64,000 nt of DNA from an uncultured Planctomycetota bacterium (GTDB taxonomy: Bacteria; Planctomycetota; Phycisphaerae; UBA1845; UTPLA1), in assembly GCA_900696465.1 (NCBI GenBank), contig CAADGE010000022.1, positions 124,001 to 188,000 of the forward strand. Direction: 5' to 3'. Positions 38,277 to 49,445 of the stretch are shown here, piece after piece (the stretch's first letter is position 1; every line of letters begins with the position of its first letter). The notes below the pieces were generated by a model. It was not told where the DNA came from. It did no database searches and saw nothing but the letters and a program-made list of their open reading frames with translations. The position numbers and the translations under genes were made by a program.

Positions 38277-40633
38277 CGCATCTCCTCCTTCTTTGCACTG
38301 CGGCGGAGTTTGAGCAGGGCGAAGACGCCGACCGCGGCCACGGCGAGGACGGTGATTTCGCCGAGGGTGTCGATGGCGCGGAAGTCCACGAGGATGACGT
38401 TGACGATGTTTCGGCCGTGGGCCTCGGTCAGACTGTGCTCGACGAAGTACTCGGAAATTCGGGGTTGTGACTGGTTGGCACGGGTGGTGAGAATCAGCAT
38501 GGTCATCATCGCGCCGAAGGCGAGTGCCAGCAGGGTGTCTCGAAGTCGGGCTGCCCGGCCGGAGAAGATCGAAAACGGCGGGAGGTGGTAGAAGACGAGC
38601 ACGAAGAGGATGACCATCAACGTCTCGATGAGAAACTGGGTCATGGCAAGGTCCGGCGCGCCGTAGTAGACATAGATCAGCGCCACGCTGTAGCCGACGG
38701 CGCCCAGGGCCGCGACTGCTCCGAGCCGTGTGGTGGCGCGCACGGCAGCGTACGCGGAGATAAGAGTCATGGCAGCGAGCATGAGTTCGAAGTGCCAGAT
38801 GTCGGAAAGATTCTTGATTTCCGGCAGCTCCATATGCTCGATCAGTGGATAGCCGACCAGCAGGACGGTCACCGATAGGACGGTCAGCAGGTACCAGCGG
38901 AGATAGCCATTCTGCAGCACGCGGGTCTGGGTCTTTGCTGCGAGGTTGAGCGTGGCCAGCGCGCGATCGTAACCGGCATCCGGTCCCCAGTCGGCCAGCC
39001 GCGACAGCGAAGCGGCGGCCTGGACCAGGCGCCGTCGCGCGGCGAAGAGGATGAGGCCGCCGAAGAGGGTCAGCGCCGAGAGCGCCAGTTCCGGCGTCAA
39101 TCCGTGCCAGAGGGCGAGCGGCGCGGCTTCGTGGGGTTCGCCGCGAACGGCCATGACCGCCGGGGCGACGATGAGCGATCCGACGTTGCCGGCCAGCAGG
39201 CCGCCGATGATCCCGACGACGGCGGGTACGAGCGGTCCGAGCCAGAGACTGGGCGAGACCTCCTGCGGCGGGTGGGCGGATGGGCGAGATCGGCCAAGGA
39301 ATGGCCGGACGCCGACGCGCACGACGACAACAAAGAGGAGCATGTGCGCCGCGACGGCCAGCGGCGTCAGGGACATGATCGGCCGTGTCCACCCTGTGGA
39401 GTAGTGGTCAGTGCCCGCCTTTCCGATTTCGCTGGCCGCTGTCATCGTGGCTTCGTAGAGCGATTCCTTTCCGATAAAGCCGAGCAGCGGTGGGATTCCC
39501 ATCATGGAGAGCGCGGCGAGGAAGCCGGCGACAGCGGTCAGGGGCATTCGGCGCGCGAGGCCGCCGAGGTCGTCTGCGTCGTACAGATGAGTCGCATGGG
39601 AAACGGACCCGGCGAGCAGGAAGAGGGCGCCTTTGTAGAGGGCGTGCGCCATGAGGTAGAGCACGGCCGCCTGGATTGCCGTCAAGGTGCCGATTCCGAT
39701 GAGCATGGTCAGTGTGCCCAGGACGCTGACGGTCGAGTATGCAAGGATGCGTTTCAGGCCGTCGCTGCTCAGGGACAGGATCGCGCCCACGAGCATCGTG
39801 ATGGCGCCGATCGCTACGAGCGACCCCTGCCAGGCCGGTGTGCCGCCGAGCGCCGGGGTCAGGCGTGCCAGCAGGAAGACACCGGCCTTGACCATCGTGG
39901 CGGAGTGGAGATAGGCGCTGACCGGCGACGGGGCTTCCATGGCCGCGGGCAGCCAGAAATGGAAGGGGAACTGCGCGGACTTGGTGGCCGCGCCGAGCAG
40001 GATGAGGATCAGGATCGGCACATAGAGCGTGTGAGATCGGACGACATCGCCGCGGGTCAGGATCTCATTGAGTTCGTAGCTTCCGGCGGCCGTTCCCATG
40101 AGCAGGAGGCCGGCGAGCAGGGCGAGGCCGCCGAGACTGGTGACGAGCAGGGCCTTGAGCGCGGCGGCACGGGCCGCGGCCCGTTCATGGTCGAACCCGA
40201 TGAGCAGGTAGGAGCTGATGCTGGTGAGTTCCCAGAAGATGAACAGGACGATGATGTTGTCGGCGAGCACGACGCCCAGCATGGAGCCCATGAAGAGGAG
40301 GATGTACGCGTAGAACCGGCCAAGCAGGGGGTGATCGGCGAGATAGCCGCCGGCATAAATGACGATGAGAGTGCCGATGCCGCAGATGATGAGGGCCATG
40401 AGCAGACCGAGTCCGTCGGCCATGAGAGAGAAGTTGACCCCCAGTGCGGGGACCCAGGCGAAAGCGGCGTGAAGCGTGGCACCCGACGCGACGGCGGGCA
40501 GTTGCAGGGCGAGCCAGGTGGTGATACCGGCGACGATTGCTCCGAGGAACCAGTGCGTGGTGCTGCGAAGGGCCCAATGGAGAAAGGGCGCCACCAGTGC
40601 AAGGCCGAAGATGGTCAGCAGGCATTCAATCAT
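38273..40633 (-). CDS. mrpA: Mrp sodium/proton antiporter subunit A
   Basis: This 786-residue protein is the largest Mrp subunit. The N-terminal ~480 residues are like NuoL of complex I (for example [33 protein letters not shown], with the key Lys). The C-terminal third has extra helices homologous to the NuoJ-like part of long MrpA proteins. The start at 40633 matches MrpA N-termini; upstream codons to 40852 are Arg/Ser-rich and not membrane-like. It is the first gene of the operon mrpABCDEFG, which exchanges sodium (or potassium) for protons and supports pH and salt balance. Confidence 0.95.
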   Translation of the reverse strand: MIECLLTIFGLALVAPFLHWALRSTTHWFLGAIVAGITTWLALQLPAVASGATLHAAFAWVPALGVNFSLMADGLGLLMALIICGIGTLIVIYAGGYLADHPLLGRFYAYILLFMGSMLGVVLADNIIVLFIFWELTSISSYLLIGFDHERAAARAAALKALLVTSLGGLALLAGLLLMGTAAGSYELNEILTRGDVVRSHTLYVPILILILLGAATKSAQFPFHFWLPAAMEAPSPVSAYLHSATMVKAGVFLLARLTPALGGTPAWQGSLVAIGAITMLVGAILSLSSDGLKRILAYSTVSVLGTLTMLIGIGTLTAIQAAVLYLMAHALYKGALFLLAGSVSHATHLYDADDLGGLARRMPLTAVAGFLAALSMMGIPPLLGFIGKESLYEATMTAASEIGKAGTDHYSTGWTRPIMSLTPLAVAAHMLLFVVVVRVGVRPFLGRSRPSAHPPQEVSPSLWLGPLVPAVVGIIGGLLAGNVGSLIVAPAVMAVRGEPHEAAPLALWHGLTPELALSALTLFGGLILFAARRRLVQAAASLSRLADWGPDAGYDRALATLNLAAKTQTRVLQNGYLRWYLLTVLSVTVLLVGYPLIEHMELPEIKNLSDIWHFELMLAAMTLISAYAAVRATTRLGAVAALGAVGYSVALIYVYYGAPDLAMTQFLIETLMVILFVLVFYHLPPFSIFSGRAARLRDTLLALAFGAMMTMLILTTRANQSQPRISEYFVEHSLTEAHGRNIVNVILVDFRAIDTLGEITVLAVAAVGVFALLKLRRSAKKEEMR

Positions 40634-40752
40634 TATTTTTGTGACCGCGCTGGCCGGGTGCGTGTCCTGTTGACCAAAGGTCTGCAGGAAGAGTGTTACC
40701 GGCTTCCCTACCGGCGCCACGCACTGCCGGCGTCCTGGAGAATTACGATCGT

Positions 40753-40781
40753 ATGTTATAAACGCGATGGAGAAGTGTCGA
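40753..40781 (-). promoter_or_regulatory. Candidate promoter of the mrp operon
   Basis: On the minus strand TCGACA (40781-40776) and TAACAT (40758-40753) are separated by 17 bases, in the 236-base gap upstream of mrpA. A TATAAC at the same place gives a 15-base spacer. It lies about 120 bases before the mrpA start. Confidence 0.35.
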
Positions 40782-40869
40782 GCGAGGAAGCAGGGTGGCG
40801 ACGCAGCGTCATCGCGACATCGCGCGATGTCTGAAATGATGCGATGGATCAATCGGTGCTACGGCGGCG

Positions 40870-42356
40870 TCATCCACCGTGGCGCGACGGGTCGTACTCG
40901 AGACCGAAGTACTTCATCTTCTTGTAGAGGGTCGTTCGGTTGATCTGCAGGACTTCGGCAGTGAGCTGACGGTTCCAGTTGTTGGCCTTGAGGGCGGCTT
41001 CGATGATGCGACGCTCGGGTTCTTCGAGCGCGTCCTTGAGCGACATCGGCTTCCAGACGAACAAATCGGGTTCTCCGGTTGCGCCCTGGGAGGTGCCGGG
41101 CAGCGCGTCGGGGTCGAGGACGTTTGCTGGGAGTTCTTCCGGCGTAATGTGGCGGCCCTTGCAGAGGACGACGGCGCGTTCGATGGTGTTTTCAAGCTCG
41201 CGGACATTGCCCGGCCAGTGGTAACGCTGGAGGGCGGCGATGGCGTCGGGTGTGAGATCGACGATCTGCTTCTTGTTTTCGGCGCAGTACTTCTTCAGGA
41301 AGTGTTCGGCCAGGAGCGGGATGTCGCCGAGGCGTTCCACGAGCGGCGACATGTGGATGGTGACGACGTTGACCCGGTAGTAGAGGTCCTGGCGGAAGCG
41401 TCCGGCTTCGACCTCGCGCTTGAGGTCTACATTGGATGCCAGGATCACGCGGACGTCGACGGAAATCGTCTGGTTGGAACCGATGGGTTCGAATTTCTTC
41501 TCCTGCAGGACACGGAGCAGCTTGACTTGCAGGGCAGGCGAGGCGGAGTTGATTTCGTCGAGGAAGAGGGTGCCACCGTCAGCGGCCTTGAACTTTCCTT
41601 CCTTGTTGTTGACAGCGCCGGTGAAGCTGCCCTTGACGTGTCCGAACAGTTCGGATTCGAGCAGGCCTTCGGGGATTGCACCACAGGAGACTTCGATGAA
41701 CGGCTTGTTGCGACGGTCGGAGCGGTGGTGAATGGCGCGGGCGACGAGACTCTTTCCGGTGCCGGATTCACCGGAGACCAGCACGGTGGTGCGGCTGTCT
41801 GCGACGGTCTCAACGAGGTCGAAGACCTTGAGCATCTTGTAGTCATGGCCGACGACACTGTCGAGCGAATAACGCATTCCAAGCTGCTGCTTGAGGGTGC
41901 GATTCTCGCGGATCAGCGATTGCTGCTGGATGGCCCGTTGCACGACGAGGCGAATCTCGTCGTCCGACAGCGGCTTGGTGAGGTAGTCGTAGGCGCCCAT
42001 CTTGATCGCTTCGACGGCTGATTCGATGGTGCCGTAGCCGGTGATGACGATGCTGACGATTTCCGGCCAGCGATCGTGGAGCGTGCGCAGCAGCTCAAAG
42101 CCATCGGCCCGCGGCATGTTCACGTCGGTGATGACCAGTTGATAGGCGTTTTCATCGAGGGCGGCGACGGCCTCGTCGACACTGCCGGCGACATCCACCT
42201 CGTAATCCTCCAGCCGGAGAAATTCTCCGAGCGAATCGAGGATGATGCGGTCGTCGTCGACCAGCAGGATTCTTCCCTTTGCGGTCTGCGGCGCGGTCTC
42301 CGTCAATGTCCTGCGATTCGTGGCTTCGGAGGTTCTGGACGATCTCGTCGACTGGG

Positions 42357-42360
<4 letters not shown>
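40870..42360 (-). CDS. NtrC-family sigma-54-dependent response regulator
   Basis: This 496-residue regulator has three parts. The receiver domain has VDDD and phosphoacceptor Asp79. The sigma-54-interacting AAA+ domain has Walker A GESGTGKS at 197-204 and GGTLFLDEINS. The C-terminal Fis-type DNA-binding domain ends in AEVLQINRTTLYKKMKYFGL. The loop that contacts sigma-54 reads GSFTGA (244-249) instead of the common GAFTGA, a small conservative change seen in some family members. Its ATG overlaps the histidine kinase stop by four bases, so kinase and regulator form a pair. Confidence 0.95.
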
Positions 42361-43565
<1,205 letters not shown>

Positions 43566-44081
43566 CACGTATTGAAGCCCCGTCGTGCGTCCCCCCGGAA
43601 GTTCCGCGGCCGTATGCTGCCTGGTCGGCGCGGGCAGGAGGATCGGCATATTGTGTATCGGTGACGTTGCGGCTCAATCAAGCAGAATGTTGCTTTGTCG
43701 CAACGTTACGAATCCGGCGCTGACAATTCGATCATTACCGGCCTATCGGGCAGAAATTACCGCGGTGCGCAATGCGATGTCGTACGCATGCGATTCCGGC
43801 GGATTCGGGAGATTCGCCGACCGGGCTCAACGTTGCCCGAAATGCGCACTTCCAATAGCATGTCTGCGGTCCGGACGCGTCCGGAAGAGACGTCGCCGGA
43901 ATCTGATTATTCCGGAATGTGCAGCCAGGCGCAGAGGTGTCGAACATGCGCATAGGTGCGTGGGCGTCTTCTTACCGGTCGGCGGGGGCGCGGTTGGCAG
44001 CAACGCAGGTACGCATCGGCCATCCGGAAGCACCACTTTGGAGCACGTCTCCGGAGCAAACATCACGGGAGCGCACGTCAT
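43566..44081. other. Divergent intergenic region between kinase and alanine dehydrogenase
   Basis: This 516-base stretch (432 bases if the kinase begins at 43649) lies between the kinase start and the ald start. It contains a spaced inverted repeat at 43664-43706 and no confident gene. Open frames here are short and overlap. No clear sigma-54 -24/-12 site was found. Confidence 0.55.
43664..43706. repeat. Spaced inverted repeat in the kinase/ald intergenic region
   Basis: ACGTTGCG (43664-43671) and CGCAACGT (43699-43706) are perfect complements 27 bases apart. Centre-to-centre spacing is about 35 bases. It may be a regulator-binding site pair for the kinase/NtrC operon, ald, or both. Confidence 0.4.
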
Positions 44082-45188
44082 ATGATCGTTGGCTGTGTCA
44101 AAGAGATTAAACCGGACGAGTACCGCGTTGGTTTGATTCCCGCGGGGGTTGCCGAACTGGCCCGCGCCGGGCACGAAGTACTCATCGAACACGAGGCCGG
44201 AGCGGGGTCCGGTTTTGTCGACAGCGAGTACGTTGCCGCGGGCGCCAGGATCGTCGCGACGGCGAAGGAGATTTTCTCCCGGGCGGAGATGATCGTGAAG
44301 GTCAAGGAACCGCAGCCGGTTGAGTGCGGTCTCCTGCGCGAGGGACAGGTCTGTTTCACCTATTTTCATTTTGCCGCCGATCGTGAGCTGACCGATGGCG
44401 TGGTGCGGAGCAAGTGCATCGCTATCGCCTACGAGACGGTGCGTGACAAAGCGGGACGTCTGCCGCTGCTGACGCCGATGAGCGAGGTGGCGGGGAAGAT
44501 GAGCGTTCAGGAGGGCGCGAAGTACCTTGAGCGTCCGATGATGGGCCGAGGCATCCTGCTCGGCGGCGTGCCTGGCGTGGAGCCGGCGACGGTGCTCATT
44601 CTTGGCGCCGGCATCGTGGGCACGAATGCGGCGAAGGTCGCGGCGGGGCTCGGCGCGCATGTCATTCTCATGGATGTCAACCTGGAGCGCCTGCGATATC
44701 TCTCCGACGTGATGCCGGCCAACGTACAGCTTCTGTTCAGCAACGATGCGATGATTCGTGAACATCTGGCCCTGGCGGATCTGGTCATCGGGGCGGTGCT
44801 GATTCCCGGGGCGCGGTGCCCGGTGCTGATCCCGCGGGATTATCTGAAGCTGATGAAGCCCGGCGCGGTGATTGTGGACGTTGGCGTGGACCAGGGCGGT
44901 TGCGTGGAGTCGATTCGTCCGACGACGCACGCGGAGCCGACGTACATCGTGGACCATGTGGTTCATTACGGGGTGACGAACATGCCGGGTGCGGTGGGTC
45001 GGACGAGCACGTTTGCATTGACCAACGCGACGATGCCATATGTGCTTCGGCTGGCGAATCTGGGCTATCGCAAGGCAACGCAACAGGATGCAGGTTTAGC
45101 GGAAGGCGTCGACGTGCATCTCGGGGTGGTGACCAACGAGGCGGTGGCCAAATGCTTCGGCATGGAATATCAGCCGTACCGGGCTTAA
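44082..45188 (+). CDS. ald: Alanine dehydrogenase
   Basis: This 368-residue NAD-dependent enzyme interconverts L-alanine and pyruvate plus ammonia. It has the N-terminal substrate domain (MIVGCVKEIKPDEYRVGLIPAGV), the catalytic His in FTYFHFAADREL, the NAD-binding ILGAGIVGTNAAKVAAGLGA and the signature IVDVGVDQGGCVES. NMPGAVGRTSTFALTNATMP near the end is also typical. The ATG at 44082 has GGGAG upstream. The divergent NtrB/NtrC-like pair may control it as a nitrogen-assimilation gene, but no sigma-54 promoter was seen. Confidence 0.95.
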   Translation: MIVGCVKEIKPDEYRVGLIPAGVAELARAGHEVLIEHEAGAGSGFVDSEYVAAGARIVATAKEIFSRAEMIVKVKEPQPVECGLLREGQVCFTYFHFAADRELTDGVVRSKCIAIAYETVRDKAGRLPLLTPMSEVAGKMSVQEGAKYLERPMMGRGILLGGVPGVEPATVLILGAGIVGTNAAKVAAGLGAHVILMDVNLERLRYLSDVMPANVQLLFSNDAMIREHLALADLVIGAVLIPGARCPVLIPRDYLKLMKPGAVIVDVGVDQGGCVESIRPTTHAEPTYIVDHVVHYGVTNMPGAVGRTSTFALTNATMPYVLRLANLGYRKATQQDAGLAEGVDVHLGVVTNEAVAKCFGMEYQPYRA

Positions 45189-45287
45189 AATCCCCTGTGC
45201 GCGCGGTGTGCTGAAAGGGCCTTGCCGCGTCGCCGTTGATCCTATTCGGCAGAGCAGCACGCTTCGCAGAGACAGGCAGAAGGCAAC

Positions 45288-46688
45288 ATGAACCGCAAAT
45301 TGATCATCGGGGGCGGCATCGGGCTGGTCGTGGTCGTCGGGCTGGTCCTGCTCACACGGCGGAGCATCAGCAATCCGTGGCTTGACGGGGAGAAGGGTCA
45401 GGCCAAGCTGGGCAACCTAGTCATACCTGTCACGGCGACGGGCACGGTGCAGGCCAATAAGTTCGTCACCATCAAGAGTAAGGCCAGCGGCCAGGTAGAT
45501 CGAATCCACGTGGTTGAGGGGCAGATGGTCGACGTCGGTGACGTGCTCGTCGAATTGGACCCGGTGGACGAGAAGCGGAATCTGGAATCATTCGCGGCAA
45601 ATCTGGACCGTGCACGGTCGGCCTATGAGAAGGCGAAGATCGCGCTGGAGAATCAGGAGCGCGACCTGCCGCTGCAGACCCGCAGCGCGGAGGCGCGGCT
45701 GCGGGATGCGGAAGCACGATACAAGGAGGCCGCGTTTCGCTGGGAGAAAGTCAAGGGCTATCTGGAGGGCAACGTCGCGAGCGACATCGAGGGGATCTCG
45801 GCGGAGTCGGCATACCATGTGGCGCGCGCGGCGCGCGACCTGGCGGCGGTGGGGCTTGAGCAGGCGCGGAACAATGAAGAGATTCTGCTGAAGAGCGCCA
45901 AGCAGGACGTGGTTCAGGCCGAGGCGACCTATACCGCGGCACAGAAGGACCTCGACGAGGCAAAGCTTCGACTGGACGAGACCACCATCCGTGCGCGCAC
46001 CAACGGCATGGTGTACAACATCATGATCCACCAGGGGGAGATGATTCAGAGCGGGACGCAGGGGTTTACGGGTGGGACGCCGGTGATGACGCTGGCCGAC
46101 ATCAGCGCGGTGTACGTGATGGCCCAGGTGGATGAGGCGGACATCGGCGCGATCCGAAAGATCGCCCCGGACTACGCGCGGCCGGGAAGCTCGACGAAGA
46201 TGTCGGACGAGGAGTATGCTCGACTGGCCGAGCAGTATTTGAACGAGTTTGAAGGTCGGGCGGTGGAAGTGACGGTCGAGGCGTACCGCGGCCAGACCTA
46301 TCGCGGGGTGATCGAGCGAATATTGCCGGAGCCGCAGCGGGTCAACAACGCTCTGGCTTTCAACGTGCGCGTCCGGCTGGTCGGTGACGATCTTCAGCAA
46401 CTGGTTGGGCTTCAGGCGGACCTGGCCTTCACGACGGAAAAGCTGGAGGACGTGGTGCTCGTGAAGAACGAGGCGCTGTTTTCCGAGGGTCGCGATTGTT
46501 TTATCTATGTTCCCGTCAAGCTCAGCAGCGGGCGATGGGGCGAGGAGAAAAAGCCGGTGCGGATCGGCGTGACGGATGGCGCGTATACCGAGATCATCTC
46601 CGGCGTCGACGCCGGTCAGGAGATCTGGGTGCGTCGCCCGCGTCAGACGGAGCGTGAGCGTCAGGAAAGCGAGAAAGCCGGCCTCTAG
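45288..46688 (+). CDS. Periplasmic adaptor of a tripartite efflux system (MacA-like, HlyD family)
   Basis: The 466-residue protein has one N-terminal membrane anchor (LIIGGGIGLVVVVGLVLL). Then come the lipoyl half (VTATGTVQANKFVTIKSKASGQV), a long coiled coil (about 105-230) and the returning lipoyl half with TIRARTNGMVYNIMIHQGEM. A beta-barrel follows, with an insertion (YARPGSSTKMSDEEYARLAE, around 305). This is the membrane fusion protein layout. It should link the ABC pump encoded downstream to an outer-membrane channel not seen here. AGAAGG precedes the ATG. A hairpin lies between it and the ATPase gene. Confidence 0.9.
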   Translation: MNRKLIIGGGIGLVVVVGLVLLTRRSISNPWLDGEKGQAKLGNLVIPVTATGTVQANKFVTIKSKASGQVDRIHVVEGQMVDVGDVLVELDPVDEKRNLESFAANLDRARSAYEKAKIALENQERDLPLQTRSAEARLRDAEARYKEAAFRWEKVKGYLEGNVASDIEGISAESAYHVARAARDLAAVGLEQARNNEEILLKSAKQDVVQAEATYTAAQKDLDEAKLRLDETTIRARTNGMVYNIMIHQGEMIQSGTQGFTGGTPVMTLADISAVYVMAQVDEADIGAIRKIAPDYARPGSSTKMSDEEYARLAEQYLNEFEGRAVEVTVEAYRGQTYRGVIERILPEPQRVNNALAFNVRVRLVGDDLQQLVGLQADLAFTTEKLEDVVLVKNEALFSEGRDCFIYVPVKLSSGRWGEEKKPVRIGVTDGAYTEIISGVDAGQEIWVRRPRQTERERQESEKAGL

Positions 46689-46723
46689 CGCTGCGAACGT
46701 GGGAGGCCAAGGTCTGCGACGAG

Positions 46724-46755
46724 AAGCCCACGGGAGCTGATTCCGTGGGCTTTTG
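46724..46755 (+). terminator. Intrinsic terminator-like hairpin inside the MacA-MacB gene group
   Basis: AAGCCCACGG (46724-46733) and CCGTGGGCTT (46743-46752) form a perfect 10-bp stem with a 9-base loop, followed by TTG. It resembles an intrinsic terminator with a short U-run. It lies 15 bases upstream of the ATPase ATG and its ribosome site, so it may lower or tune expression of the pump relative to the adaptor. Confidence 0.65.
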
Positions 46756-46769
46756 TGCCGAGAGGATGA

Positions 46770-47558
46770 ATGAGACCGCTGATCCAGACGAAGGAATTAC
46801 GCAAGCACTACGTCATGGGCGATACGACGGTGCGCGCGCTGGACGGCGTCGATCTCAACATTGATGAGGGTGAATTCATTTCGATCACCGGCGCGTCCGG
46901 GAGCGGCAAGAGCACGCTCATGCACCTGCTGGGTTGCCTGGATCGTCCGACGCAGGGTGAGTACTGGCTGGACGGTCAACTGGTTTCATCGATGTCGGAT
47001 CGCCAGCTCGCGGTGATCCGCAACCAGAAGATCGGCTTCGTCTTTCAGACGTTCAATCTCATTCAGCGGACCAGTGCCGCCGACAACGTGGCCGTGCCTC
47101 TCTTCTACGCGCGCAAGGCATGGACGCGCGAGGCCTCCCTTCGGGCGCTGGAGCGCGTCGGCCTGGCCCATCGGGCATCGCACACGCCGAGTGAGCTTTC
47201 CGGCGGTGAGCGGCAGCGCGTGGCCATCGCCCGAGCGATCGTCAATGAGCCGAAGATTCTGCTGGCCGACGAGCCGACGGGCAACCTCGACAGCCGGACC
47301 GGCAAGCAGATCATGGAGATCTTTCACGAACTGAGCCGCGCGGGGGTGACGATAATCCTGGTGACGCACGAGATGTCCGTGGCGCTTCAGGCACAACGGA
47401 TCATCTGCATGAAGGACGGCCGGATTACCGAGGATGGAGCCGCGGATGCCGCCCTGCTGACGCGGATGGCCGGTGCATCGGGTTCTCCGGCGGAATCATC
47501 GAATGAGGCAGAGGTGCCGTTGCCGGCAGCGCCGATGGCGCGCCGCGCCGGGGTATAA
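46770..47558 (+). CDS. ABC transporter ATPase (MacB/LolD type)
   Basis: This 262-residue ATPase has Walker [11 protein letters not shown]-loop [13 protein letters not shown], signature [15 protein letters not shown] and Walker [14 protein letters not shown], placing it in the MacB/LolD/FtsE group. In E. coli MacB the ATPase and permease are one chain; here they are two proteins. The C-terminal ~40 residues (from about [14 protein letters not shown]) are low-complexity and probably unstructured. GAGAGG precedes the ATG. Confidence 0.94.
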   Translation: MRPLIQTKELRKHYVMGDTTVRALDGVDLNIDEGEFISITGASGSGKSTLMHLLGCLDRPTQGEYWLDGQLVSSMSDRQLAVIRNQKIGFVFQTFNLIQRTSAADNVAVPLFYARKAWTREASLRALERVGLAHRASHTPSELSGGERQRVAIARAIVNEPKILLADEPTGNLDSRTGKQIMEIFHELSRAGVTIILVTHEMSVALQAQRIICMKDGRITEDGAADAALLTRMAGASGSPAESSNEAEVPLPAAPMARRAGV

Positions 47559-47601
47559 GCAGAGTCGTTAAAGGGCGGCTGTCAAGCGGTCGTCGTATTC
47601 T

Positions 47602-48831
47602 ATGTTTTTCCTGCGAATCATGATGATGGCCCTGCGGAGCTTGTGGATACACCCGCTGCGCAGTGTGCTGGCCACACTCGGTGTCATCATCGGCGTCGGC
47701 GCGGTGGTGGCTGCGATGGCGATCCTCCAGGGGATGGGCGAGGAAATCCGCGCCGGTTTCTCCACGATGGGATCGAACAAGATCTTCATTACGCCGAACG
47801 TCGAGCGGCGAAGCGGCCGCCTGGTCGGCAATTTTGAATCGCTCAAGCTTGAGGACTCGGCCGCAATAGCAAAGGAATGCCCCGGGGTTTCCGCGGTGAT
47901 GCCGCAGGTCCGTAACAGCGGTCTGGTGAAGTATTTTTCCAACAATACGACGGCGGACATCCTCGGGGCGACGCCGGAGTACCCGCAGATCAGCAGTCAC
48001 AATCTGCTGGAGGGTGAATTCATTTCGGAAGTGCATGTTTCCGGCGGCTCGCTGGTGGCCGTTCTGGGCTCCAAGGTCAAGCGCGAACTTTTCGGCGGTC
48101 GGCCGGCGATCGACGAACGGATCAAGATCAGCGGGGCCCTCGGTTCTCGAACGTTCACGGTGATCGGCGTCATGGAGGAAAAGGGCAACGTGGCGTTCAC
48201 CGACGTCGATCGGCAGGTCATCATTCCAATCACAACAGCCATGGACAAGCTCTGGGGCATCAAGGCCGTGCACACGATTATCGCCGAGTCCGTCAGCCCG
48301 GCAGACAAGGATATCGAGGCCGCCAAAGGGGAGATCAAGAAGCTGCTCCGGCAGCGGCACAAGATCCGCGCCGGCCAGCAGGATGACTTCCAGGTGCAGG
48401 CCCAGAAGGAATTCGTGCAGCAGTTTTCGACTTTTCAGAAGCTCATCGGCGTCGTGCTGGGCTCGATCGCCGGCATCTCGCTGGCCGTCGGCGGCATCGG
48501 AATCATGAACATCATGCTCGTAGCGGTGACGGAGCGGACGCGGGAGATCGGCGTGCGCATGGCCATGGGGGCACAGCGCTTCGACGTGATGCAGCAGTTT
48601 CTCGTGGAGGCGAGCATCGTCTCGCTGCTCGGTGGCGCCCTGGGCGTACTGGCCGGCTGGGGCCTGGCGACGACGATCGAGCGGATGACGCGTGTGATCA
48701 CCACGGTGACCACCACCTGGGCGATCGGCATGGCGCTGGCGATGGCCACGACGGTGGGCATCATCAGCGGCATCTATCCGGCCTGGAAGGCCTCTCGCCT
48801 CGATCCTGTCGAAGCATTACGATACGAGTAA
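47602..48831 (+). CDS. ABC transporter permease (MacB-type)
   Basis: This 409-residue permease has the MacB/FtsX fold: one N-terminal helix (HPLRSVLATLGVIIGVGAVVAAMAI), a large periplasmic domain (about 50-280), then three helices (IGVVLGSIAGISLAVGGIGIMNIMLVAVTERTREIG onwards). It starts 43 bases after the ATPase gene and has no obvious ribosome site. Adaptor, ATPase and permease together suggest export of a hydrophobic compound, toxin or lipoprotein-like substrate; the cargo is unknown. Confidence 0.93.
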   Translation: MFFLRIMMMALRSLWIHPLRSVLATLGVIIGVGAVVAAMAILQGMGEEIRAGFSTMGSNKIFITPNVERRSGRLVGNFESLKLEDSAAIAKECPGVSAVMPQVRNSGLVKYFSNNTTADILGATPEYPQISSHNLLEGEFISEVHVSGGSLVAVLGSKVKRELFGGRPAIDERIKISGALGSRTFTVIGVMEEKGNVAFTDVDRQVIIPITTAMDKLWGIKAVHTIIAESVSPADKDIEAAKGEIKKLLRQRHKIRAGQQDDFQVQAQKEFVQQFSTFQKLIGVVLGSIAGISLAVGGIGIMNIMLVAVTERTREIGVRMAMGAQRFDVMQQFLVEASIVSLLGGALGVLAGWGLATTIERMTRVITTVTTTWAIGMALAMATTVGIISGIYPAWKASRLDPVEALRYE

Positions 48832-48899
48832 AACCGGTGCACGGCAGTCGGTGCTGCCATGCGGCTGCTACCCGGTGCACTGTCGAAGCCGAGCATTGC

Positions 48900-49442
48900 A
48901 TGGTCAATCACACCCCCAAGACTGCGGTCTTTGCCGGCACCTTTGATCCGCCGACGTACGGCCACATCGATATCATCCAGCGGTCGCAGCGGATATTTGC
49001 CCGAACGATCGTCGCGGTGGGTCGTAATCCGGAGAAGCGACCGCTCTTTACACAGGAGGAGCGGGTGGAATTATTGCGTCAACTGGTGGGCGGGATGCCG
49101 GGGGTGGAGGTCGAGGCCTACGCGGGGCTGACGATGGACTACGTTCGACGTCGCAAGGCGGATGTGATCGTCAAGGGCATCCGGGACAGCGACGACCTGC
49201 GGAATGAACTGCGGCAGGCGAATGTCAACATGATCGCCGGGGATGTGGAGACGGTGTTTCTGTTCACCACAGATACGACGGCGTTGATCAGCGGTACGCT
49301 GATCCGGCAGATTTGTGAGCTGGGCGGACTCGACAGCACCAACATGAACCGGCTGATACCGCCGCCTGTGATCGACGCGCTGCGGGCGAAGCTTCAGGCC
49401 GGCGAGGCGTCGAGTCGAAACAAGCGAACCTCATCGAAATAA
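48900..49442 (+). CDS. coaD: Phosphopantetheine adenylyltransferase
   Basis: This 180-residue enzyme joins ATP and 4'-phosphopantetheine to dephospho-CoA, the penultimate step of CoA synthesis. It has the family motif AGTFDPPTYGHIDII (catalytic His22), RRRKADVIVKGIRDSDDLRNELR and TALISGTLIRQI. The last is normally ISSTxxRE, so the Gly-Thr is unusual. The C-terminal 20 residues are Ser/Lys-rich and extend past the usual end. An ATG at 48900 gives the family-like N-terminus. The next gene starts four bases after the stop. Confidence 0.93.
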   Translation: MVNHTPKTAVFAGTFDPPTYGHIDIIQRSQRIFARTIVAVGRNPEKRPLFTQEERVELLRQLVGGMPGVEVEAYAGLTMDYVRRRKADVIVKGIRDSDDLRNELRQANVNMIAGDVETVFLFTTDTTALISGTLIRQICELGGLDSTNMNRLIPPPVIDALRAKLQAGEASSRNKRTSSK

Positions 49443-49445
49443 ATC

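Noticed and set aside
40690-40760. Resemblance of the mrpA leader (minus strand) to the cobalamin riboswitch core AGGGAAGCCGGT
   Set aside because: Only that short stretch matches. The B12 box GCCACTG and the rest of the conserved structure are missing.
39104-40834. 576-codon plus-strand open frame opposite mrpA
   Set aside because: It lies antisense to a clear mrpA gene, is acidic and repetitive, and arises from high-GC codon shadowing.
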